From assembly GCF_018446385.1 (NCBI RefSeq), contig NC_055992.1, positions 98,722,947-98,786,946 on the forward strand: DNA of 64,000 nt, given 5' to 3'. The translations under genes were made by a program, and so were the position numbers. A model generated the notes under the pieces. That model was not told the DNA's origin. It worked only from the letters and a program-made list of their open reading frames with translations, and did no database searches. Below are positions 22,988 through 34,222 of the stretch, piece by piece. The stretch comes from Zingiber officinale. Taxonomy: Eukaryota > Streptophyta > Magnoliopsida > Zingiberales > Zingiberaceae. Numbering within the stretch: position 1 is the stretch's first letter; every line of letters begins with the position of its first letter.

Positions 22988-23895
22988 TAATCCTGTTCAA
23001 AAGTTGAGGTGACAGACGCTGGGGATGTGGCGCTCTTGTTGACCGTGCGTGGACCTCCGATGAGACTAGCCTGCAAGCACAAAAGCATCAGTGTCAAGCC
23101 AGGGAGTGGTTCCCCAGTGATGACCCTCTGACGCTCAAGTCAGATCTCTGACGAAAGCAGCAAGCAAGTAAAGAAACGAAAGTGGCAGCATAACTATAGC
23201 TACAGTAGAGATTATGTATACCTCCGACGAAACTTGGGGCTCCTTATATAAGATCCTGGGAGCACGCGTGCATGCTTCCCGATGTGTGCATGCTTCTCAA
23301 AGGCTTCCCTGAAAGGACATGTCAGAAAAGTACCTCTGACGTCATACCTCAATGGTCCGAGCATATCCCGACAAGACAGTGGAAGCTTCCGTCGTATGAT
23401 TCTCTGCCTGATCTCTGCCAGATCATGCCGCCGACCATGCTGTCTGTCGGCGACGCGGGTCTCGAGGAGAATATCAGTCGATCCTGCTTTTGTCTACTAG
23501 TGGGCCGAGCGGATGACCGCTCGGCTTACTTCCACTGTCTGGGTCGACCGGGGTGGACGCTCGGCTACTTCCACTGTCTAGGCTTGCTGGGTCGTGTTTC
23601 TGCTTCACTGGCTATGATCTGATCTTTGGTCAATCCGGATGTCTGCCTAGCACATGCCCAGTCGCTTGACACATATCTTGCCGGTCAGCGCCTGCTTTGG
23701 TGACATTGGTCTTTAAGCGTCGGAAGCTCGGTGCGAGGCCGAGCTGTGATAACGTCGGACCGACCATTCCTTAATCTGATCGGCTGATAGGGTCGCCTGG
23801 TCGGATGCTAGCCTGGGGCGTTGACTACCTTGACTTTGATCCTCCACGTGGCGCTGACCTCCTATGGGGCGGGGCCCCACCTTACCACCAGATCA
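22988..23895 (-). repeat. 5' LTR of the Tat-type element
   Basis: Partner of 7026-7934. The element end has decayed from TGATC to TAATC. The flanking CTAAG at 23896-23900 matches 7021-7025. Confidence 0.9.
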
Positions 23896-24942
23896 CTAAG
23901 CAATGGCAAAGAAAGTCCAAAAAGGTCTGAAGGATCAGATGTTTGGCAGGTAAGTAAAAGGTAATCAACTAAAGGAGTGACTCAATGAGGACATGTTTCA
24001 TTTGAGGGGACAGTAGGTGTCGATTCAATTTAGGTCCATTTTGGAAACCTAAATTGAGACCCTGACTAGATCCTGATCTCGAGAAGACAAAATCTAACTC
24101 ATAAATCTATATAAACTACTCATGCATATATTTTTCTAACTCTATGTTGTAGAGATAAATGTAGACCTTTGAATTCTTCACGCGTGGCAACTGACAGAGC
24201 TCGATTCCAAATTTGGAGTCAAAATATATAGCCTTTGAAAGATTACTGTGTCAAACCAGCAGTCGAAGGCGCCTTGAGCTTGTTGGAAGGCACCTTGAAG
24301 TGCTTTGAAGACGGCTTCCAGAGGATAAAATCCGAAGTTTGCTGATTTTATCCTCATTGAAGATAGGGGGATAAGATTTGCTTATAGAGGCGTCTTGGAC
24401 GAGGTTGAAGGCGCCTTCCATAACCTATATAAGCCCTGTTTGAGCATCATTCAATATACAACTCATATACAAGCTTCTACGCATCTGATTAAGGTTCCGA
24501 CTACTTTGACCTCCTGTGGCTGCTCTGCTACAATGCTACTATGCCTGACTAACTTTAAGAAACCGTCCCAAATACCAAGCTTGAGTCGACCGTCTTTTGA
24601 AAAGTGTTTGGTAACTTTAATTTTTATACTTAATTACTGTAAAAGGACAATACAGTGTGTTGTACTTGTACCAAAATTCCTTGTACTCGATTCCCTCTTC
24701 CGGAGGTATCGGAAGAGGTATTTTAGTAGATTACCCATTGATAGGTCCGCGGGACTTGGGTCTTAGAGTAGGAGTTGCCGAAGGCTCTGAACCAAGTAAA
24801 ATCGCTTGCGTTCATATTCTGTCTGCTTGGTTTTTTTCTTCTTCTTAGTTTTCCGCTGCGTACTTATCTTTTAAAATTTAAAAAGAACAAGTTTTCAAAA
24901 CCACGTGATTCACCCCCTTTTCACGTGCGACTCGATCCAACA
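23896..24942 (+). mobile_element. Remnant of a Copia-type LTR related to 9788-14284
   Basis: Blocks shared with the LTR at 9788-14284 include GGTCCATTTTGGAAACCTAA-like sequence, GACCCTGACTAGATCCTGAT-like sequence and the end CGACTCGATCCAACA. It has hairpin motifs with complementary GGCGCCTT/AAGGCACC arms (24270-24300) and GGCGTCTT/AAGGCGCC arms (24388-24415) just upstream of a CTATATAAG box near 24425. Its left end was displaced by the Tat-type insertion. No genes; the 24395-24766 frame is LTR sequence. Confidence 0.65.
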
Positions 24943-25537
24943 GGATCTACATCGGTAAATGTTCGCATCTGATCCCAAACTCCTTACAATAGGCTTGGTG
25001 ATTCCTTCCTTGACTCTTTTGTTGGGTACAAACGAGCCTTACGACAAGCACAAAACCCCTAACTCCGAGCAAGCGATACAACCTTACGATAGGCTCGATA
25101 ATTCCTTCCTTGACTCTTGAGTTGAAAGCGATTTAGCCTTACAACAGGCTTATCAATTCCTTCCGTGACTCCTTAGTCGGAAGTGATTCAGCCTTACGAT
25201 AAGTTCAGTGATTCCTTCTCTAACTCCTTAGCCAGAAGATATTTAACCTTACTATAGGTTCCACAATTCCTTCCCCAACTCCTTAGTTAGAAATGATTCA
25301 GCCTTATGATAGGCTCAGACTCCTCAATCAGATGCAACTTAGCCTCACAACAGGCACAGGACGCCTAAGCCTGAATTAGCTCTTTGACCTTGCAACAAGC
25401 CCAAATCCACAGTTATAGCCTATTTCTCCTTATCAGCTATTCAATCGGCCTCTCATTATTAATATCTTGCTCGAGCATTCAACATAGTGGTAAAAGACAA
25501 GTTCAGAAAAGAAATTGTATTCTAAAGAAGTAATTTA
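24943..25537 (+). repeat. Degenerate 55-57-bp tandem repeats, no gene
   Basis: At least five units carrying GATTCCTTCC, AACTCCTTAG and CAGCCTTACGATAGGCTC-like blocks are spaced 55-57 bp apart between 25000 and 25330. This may be an eroded internal region of another retroelement. No reading frame or family recognised. Confidence 0.55.
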
Positions 25538-26446
25538 TGTTGAAACCCTAAGGTTGTTTTGATGTGATCAACAAGTTAAGTTAGGTCCTGTCGTGTTTTT
25601 AACTTTGTGTCTAAGTGTGCAGGAGCTTAGGAGCACAGGGAGTCGAGTAAAAGACACAGCTAGCAAGAAGGACGGCACGGGAGGGAGCCGACGGGCTCAG
25701 TGCGTCTGAGGTACGAGGCGTTGCGGAAGAGTATGCGGGCGGACGAGAAGGAGGCATGCGGCGTTTCCGAGGAACAAGAAGCCGGAGCGGAAGGTTGCTC
25801 GAAAAGGTCGAAATTGGGTTTGGGTGAGTCTTATTTCGGTTGGCTGAAATCACCCAAGTAAGTGGAACCGGAGCGGAAGACCCGGACCGAGACGAGCAGC
25901 ACCGGAGCAGAGGGCCCAGACCAAAAAGTCAACTTGGTTGACTTAGTGGTCCGGGCTCCCGGATCCATTCCAGGCGGCCGGACTGTCCAGGCGCCTGGAA
26001 CCATTCCAGGCGCCCGGAGTTGGACTTTATCCAGATCATGGTCAAACCTCGATCCGTGCGTCGGGAATAAAGTTTTATCCCCCCAGGGCCCCCGGAACTC
26101 TTCCAGGTGCCCCGACCAAGGCTATAAATATAGTCTTGGTCTAGAAGCTTCAAATCAACTCAAGTAATTCATTTCCAACACTTGTACGCTTCATTTCTAG
26201 ATTAGCTTCTTTGTTTTTGCACTTCACTACTGTAAGAGGCTTCTTCGCCTGAAGGAGTATTTAGTGCTACACTTTCTTTAGATTAACAACCTCCCCGGTT
26301 GTAACCAAGTAAAAATCCTCTTGCCTCTTCTTTCTGTTCTGTTTAGTTAATTTATTTTATACAAGTGTTATTCTATTGAAAGTTTGAGAATGGTTATTTT
26401 TTTAGGCTATTCAACTCCCCTTCTGGCCGGCCCCAGCGGTCCAACA
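25538..26446 (+). repeat. 5' LTR of the gag-only element
   Basis: Starts TGTTGAAACCC, ends GGTCCAACA. U3 contains a 9-bp-stem hairpin (GGCGCCTGG, loop AACCATT, CCAGGCGCC at about 25990-26014) and related motifs. The TATA box lies in a 28-bp inverted repeat (26114-26141). Confidence 0.93.
26114..26141 (+). promoter_or_regulatory. TATA box held in an inverted repeat
   Basis: GACCAAGGCT and AGTCTTGGTC flank ATAAATAT, pairing at 9 of 10 positions. The sister 3' LTR has the perfect version (29311-29338). Confidence 0.75.
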
Positions 26447-26448
26447 AG

Positions 26449-26460
26449 TGGTATCAGAGC
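26449..26460 (+). other. Primer-binding site (initiator Met tRNA type)
   Basis: TGGTATCAGAGC starts two bases after the 5' LTR, the usual Copia primer site. Confidence 0.9.
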
Positions 26461-26500
26461 AAGGTTGCTTCAGGAGGACTAACCGCGGATCGAAGCGAAG

Positions 26501-27930
26501 ATGATGGCCGGACCGAGCATATACTCGCCGAAGTTCGAAGGGGAATTAGCTACCTGGAAAAGCGAATGCAGGTATTTTTTAAAACTGATTTTGATTTAAT
26601 ATTAATTATGGAATTCAGTTTTACAGCGCCGGAAGGTAAGGAGAAATACCACTTGACGAAAAAGGAGCAGGCCGACTACATGGCAAACGGTAAAGCAAAG
26701 TACTATCTGCTAAGCGTTCTTTTGCCACAAGAAGTCAACCGAATCGGCAACTACGACTCCGCAAAGGAACTTTAGGAGAAGTTCCTTGAGCTGCACAAAG
26801 GAACATCCAAAGCCAAGCTCGCAAGACGGGATCTACTTCGCAACCAGCTTACCAGCATGTAACTTGGAGAAGACGAAACAGATGCACATTTGCACTCGAA
26901 GATTAAGGAAATCATCACCGGACTTTCGAATCTTGGAGAGACGGTAAGTAACCGAGATTCGCTAAGGTACGCACTAAATTCTTTTCCTAGAAATTCAAAA
27001 TGGGCGTCACTAATAGATGCATTTTATATTTCAAAAGACTTAGAAAAAATTACATTAGAAGAATTATTTTCTACATTTGAAGTGCATGAATCAAGATGTG
27101 CAGGTATGAAGGAGCCCAAGCACAACGTCACCTTCAAAGCATCGAGAGACGAATATGAGTCAGAGTCTTCTCTCGACGACGAAGAAATGGTTATGATGGT
27201 AAGACGTTTTAAGAAATTTTGTAAGTCTAGAAATACTAACTATCCGCAGGGTAGAAAAAAAGGACGATCCGCTGCTACCACTGTAATGAAGAAGGGCATG
27301 TCAAGGACAACTACCCCAAGCTAAGGAACAAGGACAAAGGTAAGAAGCCTGTCCAAAAGTGCAAGGTCTTAAAGGCGACGTGGGATGATACGTCGTTCGA
27401 ATCGGAAGTCGAGGCCTTCTCCGGACTTGCATTATGGCAAGTCATTAAGACGATGATTGCGAGTCAAGCTCTTCCGAAATGAGCATCGAGAACATCGATG
27501 AAGGGGGAGCTACATCGGAAGAAAGTAGTAGTTCAGGGGGAGACACGGAGAACGAGATCGACAAGGTAAGTCAGGTACGATCTCTTTCTCCCGATAAACT
27601 CTTTAAGTTTGTTAAATTGTTAACTAAAGACTGTTGTAAGTTAGAAAAGGAAATTAAAAATTTAAAAGTAATTCTAGCTAAGTCTTGCCCATTGAAGAGT
27701 TAGACAAATTAAAATTAGAAAATAATAATTTAAAAATGTAAATAAATAGTCTAAAAAATCATGCATGTTCAAATAAAATATATTTTAGAAAATACAACAA
27801 TTTAAATTGGTACTTTCAATATCATTAGGGATAGATTAGAAATATTTCAAAGAAATACGTCCCTAAGAAATTCCTAGTTAATCCAGTAGGTCGGAACCTA
27901 TATTGGGTTCCTAAGTCTTGTTTAACCTAA
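26501..27930 (+). pseudogene. Copia-type Gag remnant
   Basis: From ATG 26501 the frame is broken early. A recognisable Gag core follows at 26566-26775 (NYDSAKEL) and 26890-27324 (IKEIITGLSNLGETVSNRDS, EKITLEELFSTFEVHESR). The zinc knuckle at about 27268-27315 reads Cys-X2-Cys-X4-His and then Tyr where the fourth ligand, Cys, is expected; a frameshift lies just before it. An acidic, serine-rich segment with a short coiled-coil stretch (27479-27703) comes next. The remnant ends at 27930 with KFLVNPVGRNLYWVPKSC, a motif that in Copia polyproteins precedes the protease. No pol follows. Confidence 0.85.
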
Positions 27931-28769
27931 TTTTTAAATCAGATTCAGCGCTTTCAGCGAGAAAATTAAACAATTAATTTCTTTATAAGGCTTTGTCTAA
28001 GAAAGTGGTTGTTGCTCCAATAACCAAGAAGACCTAGTGCCTCGTCACTGCCTGGAAGCCAAAATATTGAAAGAAAATATTTAATTAACTTTCTGATAAA
28101 AGCATTAAGGTTGAAATTAAATGCTTTAAAAAAAAGTTCTTCAAAATTAAATGCTTTTCAATTTTTTTTGAAAATTCATCAAAAATATTTTTATGCTTAA
28201 ATTTTTCTTACTTAGAAAAATTCTCAAAAATATTTTTGCCTAAGTTAAAATTTCTTCTGAAATAGAAAATTTCTGCTTAAATTTTTTTTTTACTTAGAAA
28301 AATCTTCAAAATTATTTTTTCCTAAGCTAAAATTTCTTCTGAAAATTAGAAATTATTACTTAAATTTCTTTTTACTAAGAAAATTTTCTTACCTAAAGTT
28401 TTTACTTAGAAAATTCTCAAAGATGTAAGTTAGAATTTTTTTTAAAAAAATACTTCTTTAGTAAATTATCTAACTTAGGATTTTTTTTAGAAACTTAGAA
28501 ACAGTGCTAAAAATTACTGCAAATTGTTAAGTAAAATCATTGAAATTATTTTTTAAAATTTTCTAAGTTTTAACCCTTAGGTTTTTTTTGGAACCCCATT
28601 TTTTTATGTGATGAAAGGGGAGAAGGAAAAGTATAAGTCTAGGAGGAGCTAGACCAAGTTTTTTACAATCTCTCTATCTTTATGCACTTTACTGCAAAAT
28701 TAGTTATTTCTTTTTTATGTCTATTTACCCTAGCTTAACTTAGGTTGTTCACATCAAAAATGGGGAGAT
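27931..28769 (+). other. AT-rich non-coding 3' region of the gag-only element
   Basis: A stretch dominated by AAATTTTT and TTTTCTTACTTAGAAAA repeats separates gag from the 3' LTR, ending in the polypurine tract AAAAATGGGGAGAT (28756-28769). No coding potential seen. Confidence 0.8.
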
Positions 28770-29650
28770 TGTTAGAACCCCAAGGTTGTTTTGATGTGAT
28801 CAACAAGTTAAGTTAGATCCTGTCGTGTTTTTAACATTGTGTCTAAGTGTGTAGGAGCTTAGGATCATAGGGAGTCGAGCAAAAGACGCAACTAGTAAGA
28901 AGGACGACACGGGAGGGAGCCGACTGGCTCGGTGTGTCTGAGGTACGAGGCACTGCGGAAGAGTACGCGGGCGGACGAGAAGGAGGCGCGCGGCGTTTCC
29001 GAGGGACGAGAAGCCGGAGCGGAAGGTTGCTCGAGAAGGCCAAAATTGGGTTCGGGTGAGCCTTATTTCGGTTGGCTGAAATCACCCAAGCAAGCGGAGC
29101 CGGAGCGGAAGACCCAGATCGAGGCGAGCAGCACCGGAGCAGAGGGCTCAGACCAGAAAGTCAACTTGGTTGACTTAGTGGTCCGGGTGCCTGGATCCAT
29201 TCCGGGCGCCCGGAGTTGGACTTTATCCAGATCACGGTCAAACCACGATTCGTGCGTCGGGGATAAAGTTTTATCCCCCCTAGGGCACCCGGAACTCTTC
29301 CAGGCGCCCCGACCAAGGCTATAAATACAGCCTTGGTCCAGAAGCTTCAAATCAACTCAAACAATTCATTTCCAATACTTGTACGCTTTATTTCTAGATT
29401 AGCTTCTTTGTTTTTGCGCTTCACTGTTGTAAGAGGCTTCTCGGCCTGAAGGAGTATTTAGTGCTACACTTTCCTTGGATTAACAACCTCCCTGGTTGTA
29501 ACCAAGTAAAAATCCTCTTGCCTCTTCTTTTTGTTCTGTTTAGTTAATTTATTTTATGCAAGTGTTATTCTATTGAAAGTTCAAGAAGGGTTGTTTTTAT
29601 TTTTTTTAGGCTATTCAATCCCCTTTCTAGCCGGCCCCAGCGGTCCAACA
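28770..29650 (+). repeat. 3' LTR of the gag-only element
   Basis: 881 bp, partner of 25538-26446, starts TGTTAGAACCCC and ends GGTCCAACA. It lacks one hairpin unit of about 28 bp present in the 5' LTR. Confidence 0.93.
29311..29338 (+). promoter_or_regulatory. TATA box in the loop of a perfect 10-bp inverted repeat
   Basis: GACCAAGGCT (29311-29320), loop ATAAATAC, AGCCTTGGTC (29329-29338). The arms are exact reverse complements. Confidence 0.85.
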
Positions 29651-29815
29651 ATTTAATTACATTTGCTCTAACTAGCATGAAAAAATAAGAAAAGATGAAT
29701 TACTACTCCAGGTCGATTTGGGTCCTACTTATGGACATCCTTGAGAATTTTCCTTAAAAGGACAGTAGGTAGAGGCAAGTAGGTGGGTAGACTCCCAACT
29801 TCTATTATTTGTTTA
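29651..29815. other. Short non-coding spacer between two LTR elements
   Basis: Background DNA into which the neighbouring elements inserted. No gene or repeat recognised. Confidence 0.5.
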
Positions 29816-30716
29816 TATAAGTATCTCGAGTTAGTTTTGATATGGTCAATCAAGTTAAGTTAGGTTATATTATGTTTGATACCTTATGTCTAAGTGTGCA
29901 TGAGCTTAAAAATATAAGAAGTTGAGCAGAAGACGCAGTAGTGAGAAGGATGGCACGGAAAGGGAGCCGATGGGCTCGGTGCATCTGAGGGATGAGAAGC
30001 TATGGAATAGTACACTGCTAGACGAGAAGAACGTATGCGACGTTCGAAGGACGAGAAGCCAGGGAGGAAGTTTACTTGAAGAGAAGGTCTTAGTTGGGTT
30101 TAGGTGAGCTCAACTTCGGATGATGAAAGTATCACCCAAAGAAGAGTTAATCATTTTGAAAGGAGTTGCCTGGTGAAAGGCACCTCCAACATGGTTAGAT
30201 GTGCCCTAACGCTTTTTTGTGGAAGACACCTCCAACCATGTTAGAGGTGCCTTGAGTTGTTGTGACCATTATTGTAGCTAGTTGTTACAAAGAGGATAAA
30301 ACCTTATCCATTAGAGGTGACCTAAAAGTCATTGGAGGCACCTCCAACCCACGGAAACCAATGGTAACATATGTCCAGAATGCTATAAATAGTATCCTGG
30401 AGCTAGGAGTTAACAACAACAATTTGTATTCAATTCATAATTAATTTATAAGCTATCAAAGAGTGTAAGAGACTTCTCCACCTTCAACTAAAGAGATTTT
30501 TTAGTACTTTCAACTATCTTGGATTAACAACTACCTAAGTTATAACTAAGTAAACTCTGACTTCTTACTTATTATTTTTTATGCTGTTATTCTATTAAAT
30601 GCTAATTGTTTATGCCTAACTAATCTTGAATCCTTGCCTAGTTCAAAAGCATGAGATTTTCTCTAACTTCTTTTCAGGGCTATTCACCTCCCCCATCTAG
30701 TTTCACTGGATTGACA
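29816..30716 (+). repeat. 5' LTR of the second gag-only element
   Basis: Starts TATAAGTATCTCG, where TG has decayed to TA, and ends GGATTGACA. U3 contains CACCTC/GAGGTG hairpins (30160-30345) upstream of ATGCTATAAATAGTAT near 30378. Confidence 0.85.
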
Positions 30717-30770
30717 ATTGGTAGCTCAACAGCTTTAGAAGGACTAATCACCAACTGAAGCACCGAGACG

Positions 30771-31229
30771 ATGGCCAGATCTAGCATTCACTCGTCAAAG
30801 TTCAAGGTGGAGTTCGCGATGTGGGAAAAAAATGAATGGAAGTATTCTTTAAAACAAACTTTGAAAGTATTTTAATAATTAAATATGGTTTTATAGCATC
30901 TAAAGACACGGAGCTGAAAAAGAAGAATACTTGTGGACCAAAAAGGAACAAGCTGAATTCATGGCGAACGGCAAAGCAGAGTTCCATATGTTGAGCATTC
31001 TTCTTCCCCAAGAAGTCAATCGGATCGGCAGTTACGACTCAGCTAAAGAACTTTAGGAGAAGTTTCTAGAGCTGTACGAAGGGACCTCAAAAGCTCAACT
31101 CGCAAGATGGGACTTGCTCCGGAATCAACTCGACAACCTTTAGATGGAAAAGGAAGAGATGGTAGCTCATCTACATGCAAGAATCAAGGAGCTAATCACC
31201 GGATTAACGAACCTCAGAGAAATGGAAAT
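30771..31229 (+). pseudogene. Gag remnant, part 1
   Basis: From ATG 30771, related base by base to the gag at 26501. Stops and frameshifts include a TAG within the conserved AKEL-ekfLEL region (about 31054). It is cut at 31229 by the Tat-type insertion and continues at 40954. Confidence 0.8.
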
Positions 31230-32176
31230 TGATCATGTCCGAAAGTCGAAGAGATGAATGCTGGGGACATGGTGCTTCTGCTGACCTTCTGTGGACTTTG
31301 CTCCCACCTGCAACACAAGCAGCGTCAGTGCCGAGCCAGGGAAGGGGTCCCCGACGATGACCCTCCGACATTCAAGTCAGTCTCCAGCTAAGCAAGATGA
31401 AGAAGAAGAAATGAGAACTCTAGTGCAACAATAGAAATTGTGTGTCAAACATACCTCCGCCGATGCTTGGACCCCCTTTATATAGAGTTTCGGAAGCGCG
31501 TGTGCACGCTTCCCAACGTGAACATGCCTCTCAAAGCTTTCACTGAAAGGACATGTCAGTAAAGTGTCCCTGACATAGTACCTTAATGGGTCGGGCATAT
31601 CTCTGAAGTGACAGTGGAAGCTTCTGCCGTTTGATCCTCTGTCTGACCATGATACCTGTCAACGACACTATCTCCCAAAAGGATATCGAAAGATACTGCT
31701 GTGTCCGCTACTTGACCGAGCGGAATAGTCGCTTGACAGGAAGTCCACTGCCCATGTATTGTTTGTTGTTAGGTCAAGCGGGATAACCGCTCGTCCGGAA
31801 GTTCAATGCCCATGCACCATCTGCTGTCGGACCGATCGGGATAGTCGCTCGGTCGGAATTCCTCTGTCGTCTGTCGTTGGCTGAGCGGGATAGCCACTCG
31901 GTCGAAAGCTCACTGTCCGCATACTCGGCTGATGTTGAGTATACTGCTCAGCCGAGCGGGGTAGCCGCTCGACTCAACTTCTGTACGTCACTCTCCCTTA
32001 AGCGTCGGGTATTTGAATGTTGTGTCAAAGTTGTCGTCGGATCAGAGCCCTCGCCCTGATCGAGGAATGTTTCGCCCGATCGACAGATGCCATCCACTCC
32101 TAGACCATCTTGACTTTGACCTCCTTTGACCTCCATCGTGACAGCGAGGCGGGGCGCCCTCATCATCACTGAATCA
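31230..32176 (-). repeat. 3' LTR of the second Tat-type element
   Basis: Plus-strand limits TGATCATGTCCG and CTGAATCA. Matches 39984-40953 across its length. A series of GAGCGGGATAGCCGCTCG-like palindromic blocks lies at 31700-31980. Confidence 0.88.
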
Positions 32177-32226
32177 TAAGTCTCTCCTTCAAGTCTAGTC
32201 GAAGAAGGCTGTAGTCTGACTGACTG

Positions 32227-33508
32227 TGTTGGATCGAGAAGCGCAAAAGGGGGGTGAATAGCGCTCGTGGCTATTTCGTTCAATTTAAAACACTCGAGAT
32301 AATAAACGCAGCGGAAAAGAAAAAAACATAATCAAACGCTAACACAGGTTGTTTACTTGGTTCGGAGGCTGTGACGACTCCTACTCTAAGGCCCACGATC
32401 GTTGATCACTTCCGGTGGGAAACAACTATAAGCTCGAAAGATTATTACAAACTTATTACAATTTGAACTATAAAGAAAGCAATACCGACAACAAGAATAT
32501 CAAATTTGGAGTTCCGGGTCGTCGGGATGTTGCTACAGCACTTCGGGAACTTCTTGTTAGCAGCTTATCGCAGAAGGATCGCTTAGAATGTGTGTTGTTA
32601 AGCTGCTAGTCGAGACCCTCTTATATAGGGTGTCAAGGCGCCTCCATCACACTTCAAGGCGCCTCCAACTTGAAGTTTGATCCCCAAATCCACTCTACGA
32701 TAAGCCTCTGGTCACTGCCCATTATCCATCTAAAGACGCCTTCAACGCCACTCCAAGGCGCCTCCAAGCAGCAGTCCAAGGCACCTCCAAGTCCCATGGA
32801 GGCGCCTCCAACTCCTTGCCGCAGACAGCTTCCGCCTTGTACCCAAGGCGCCTCCAAGTTCCATGGAGGCGCCTCAGATACTGTTCATCCGAGGTGTGAC
32901 TTGCTCCTTTGTTTCTGCAAAATGTGTTAGTCCCAAACACATACCCTGCAAAACAAAGTTAGCACATAATAGTCATAGTAAATAAAATATTGACAGTCTC
33001 CGAACTGTCTGGGTCTAACTTCGGATTTCCTACCAAAAATCCTAGGTCGACCCGACGCCTACTGTTCCCTCTGCGGGGAACGCGTCCTCACCTACTCCAC
33101 TCAGGAGAGTTACCTGTTGCCAGTGCGATCCTCCAGATTGACTGGACTTTTGCTCAGTGCTCGATGCTTTTGGACTTTTGGCTGGACGCCCGCTCCCCGA
33201 CCCGTCCAGTCTTCCACCTGGTTCGCGACACCAAGACTTTCCACCTAGGGTTACCAACCCCTAGGACTTTTGCCTGAAGCCCTCGACCCGCCAAGACTTT
33301 CCGCATAGGGTTACCTCCCCCTATGACCTAGGGTTACCACCCCCTAGGGTTTTCTACCTGCCTAACCGCAGCTAGGACTTTTGCCTAAGTATACTTAGGA
33401 CTTTCCTGCAAGCTTATTCAAACTGTTAGAAAACAAGTAATCTTAACTTTGAATCCCTTTGCCATATCAAAACTTGGGTTCGATCGTCGGATGCTTCCCG
33501 CACCAACA
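32227..33508 (-). mobile_element. Copia-type solo LTR, minus orientation (TSD GACTG/GACTA)
   Basis: The plus strand reads from TGTTGGATCGAG to GCACCAACA, which on the minus strand gives TGTTGGTGC...CTCGATCCAACA. This is the same terminal style as 9788-14284. Flanks are GACTG (32222-32226) and GACTA (33509-33513); comparison with the first Tat-type element shows GACTA was the original target. A GGCGCCTCC/GGAGGCGCC hairpin array (32637-32880) lies upstream of the TATA box (TATATAAG on the minus strand near 32630). No internal region. Confidence 0.85.
32637..32880 (-). repeat. GC-rich hairpin array in the solo LTR
   Basis: Repeated GGCGCCTCC and GGAGGCGCC blocks form hairpins with 9-bp stems. 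The clearest is at about 32846-32876: GGCGCCTCC, loop AAGTTCCAT, GGAGGCGCC. Another near 32778-32808 has one stem mismatch. Confidence 0.8.
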
Positions 33509-33931
33509 GACTAGACAATTGTGTAAGCAGACTTCCTCCCGATCGGCCTTCATCACTGTATGGCCTCCAATCGAGATAGGCCCGATCCTCACCGATCGGC
33601 CCTTTGAAGCTTGTCGCTCGGTCATAAGCATGCTCTCTAGATCCGATCGAGTGGACGAAGGTTTGCACTTGTAGAGATTTTTCCTTGGGATGTCTCGGGC
33701 GAGCACTGGCTAGGCTGACGTCACCCAGATTTCTTGGGAATCATGAAAATCCCCGCTCATTAAGGATGAACATGTTCCCACGCCTTCCTTAATTGTCGAC
33801 CTGTGGTGGTGCGCTACGTGTCACGATCGTTGCCATCGCACGCTTGACGTGACAGGCATGATGTGACATTTGGCGGTTTGAATTCAACGGTGAGATCTTG
33901 GCCTAGGTTTTCGTGACCTAGATCGGACGGC

Positions 33932-33960
33932 TCTGGTCGGCCGAGCCAGATCCTTATAAA
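33932..33960 (+). promoter_or_regulatory. TATA box and palindrome of the second antisense gene
   Basis: TCTGG (33932-33936) and CCAGA (33946-33950) surround CGGCCG, followed by TATAAA at 33955-33960. This is the same arrangement as at 8382-8407 with different stem bases. Confidence 0.55.
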
Positions 33961-34222
33961 CCCATTGCGCCGCTTCATTGGCACACTTTGGGCTTAGAGT
34001 TCCCCGGCGGCCGTCTGTGTTCTTGTGCGATCCACTCTCCGACAACGCTCCATGCTTCTTCTTTGACAACCTCTGCTTTCCCGGTGACCTTTCTCTTGTA
34101 AGACTTCTCCCTATCGTGTCTGCTTTCACTCCTTTTCAACATTTCTTTTTGCTCCAACAGTATTTAAGCGACCTTTCTTCCTTTTCGATCACGTTTCTTC
34201 CCCTTTTTCTTTTGTTTTTGTG

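Larger units (their letters stand above)
7026..23895 (-). mobile_element. Tat-type Ty3/Gypsy retrotransposon with nested insertions (TSD CTAAG)
   Basis: A complete element on the minus strand: 5' LTR 22988-23895, primer-binding site, gag, protease, RT, RNase H, integrase, a tandem-repeat zone, an antisense gene on the plus strand, and 3' LTR 7026-7934. The LTRs are 908 and 909 bp, and the flanking 5 bp (7021-7025 and 23896-23900) are both CTAAG, so both ends are intact. The order, the TGGCG-type primer site and the antisense gene match the Tat/Retand lineage of plant Ty3/Gypsy elements. All coding regions carry stops or frameshifts. Removing the nested Copia-type LTR (4.5 kb) and a 1.13-kb insert leaves about 11.2 kb. 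Confidence 0.93.
25538..29650 (+). mobile_element. Gag-only (TR-GAG type) LTR element, 4.1 kb (TSD ATTTA)
   Basis: 5' LTR 25538-26446, primer-binding site, a degraded gag, about 0.8 kb of AT-rich non-coding DNA, a polypurine tract and 3' LTR 28770-29650. ATTTA flanks both ends (25533-25537 and 29651-29655). There is no protease, integrase or RT between the LTRs, so mobility must have depended on another element. The initiator-tRNA primer site and gag style fit Copia. The LTRs share almost all of their sequence apart from an extra hairpin unit in the 5' LTR, so insertion is fairly recent. Confidence 0.93.
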
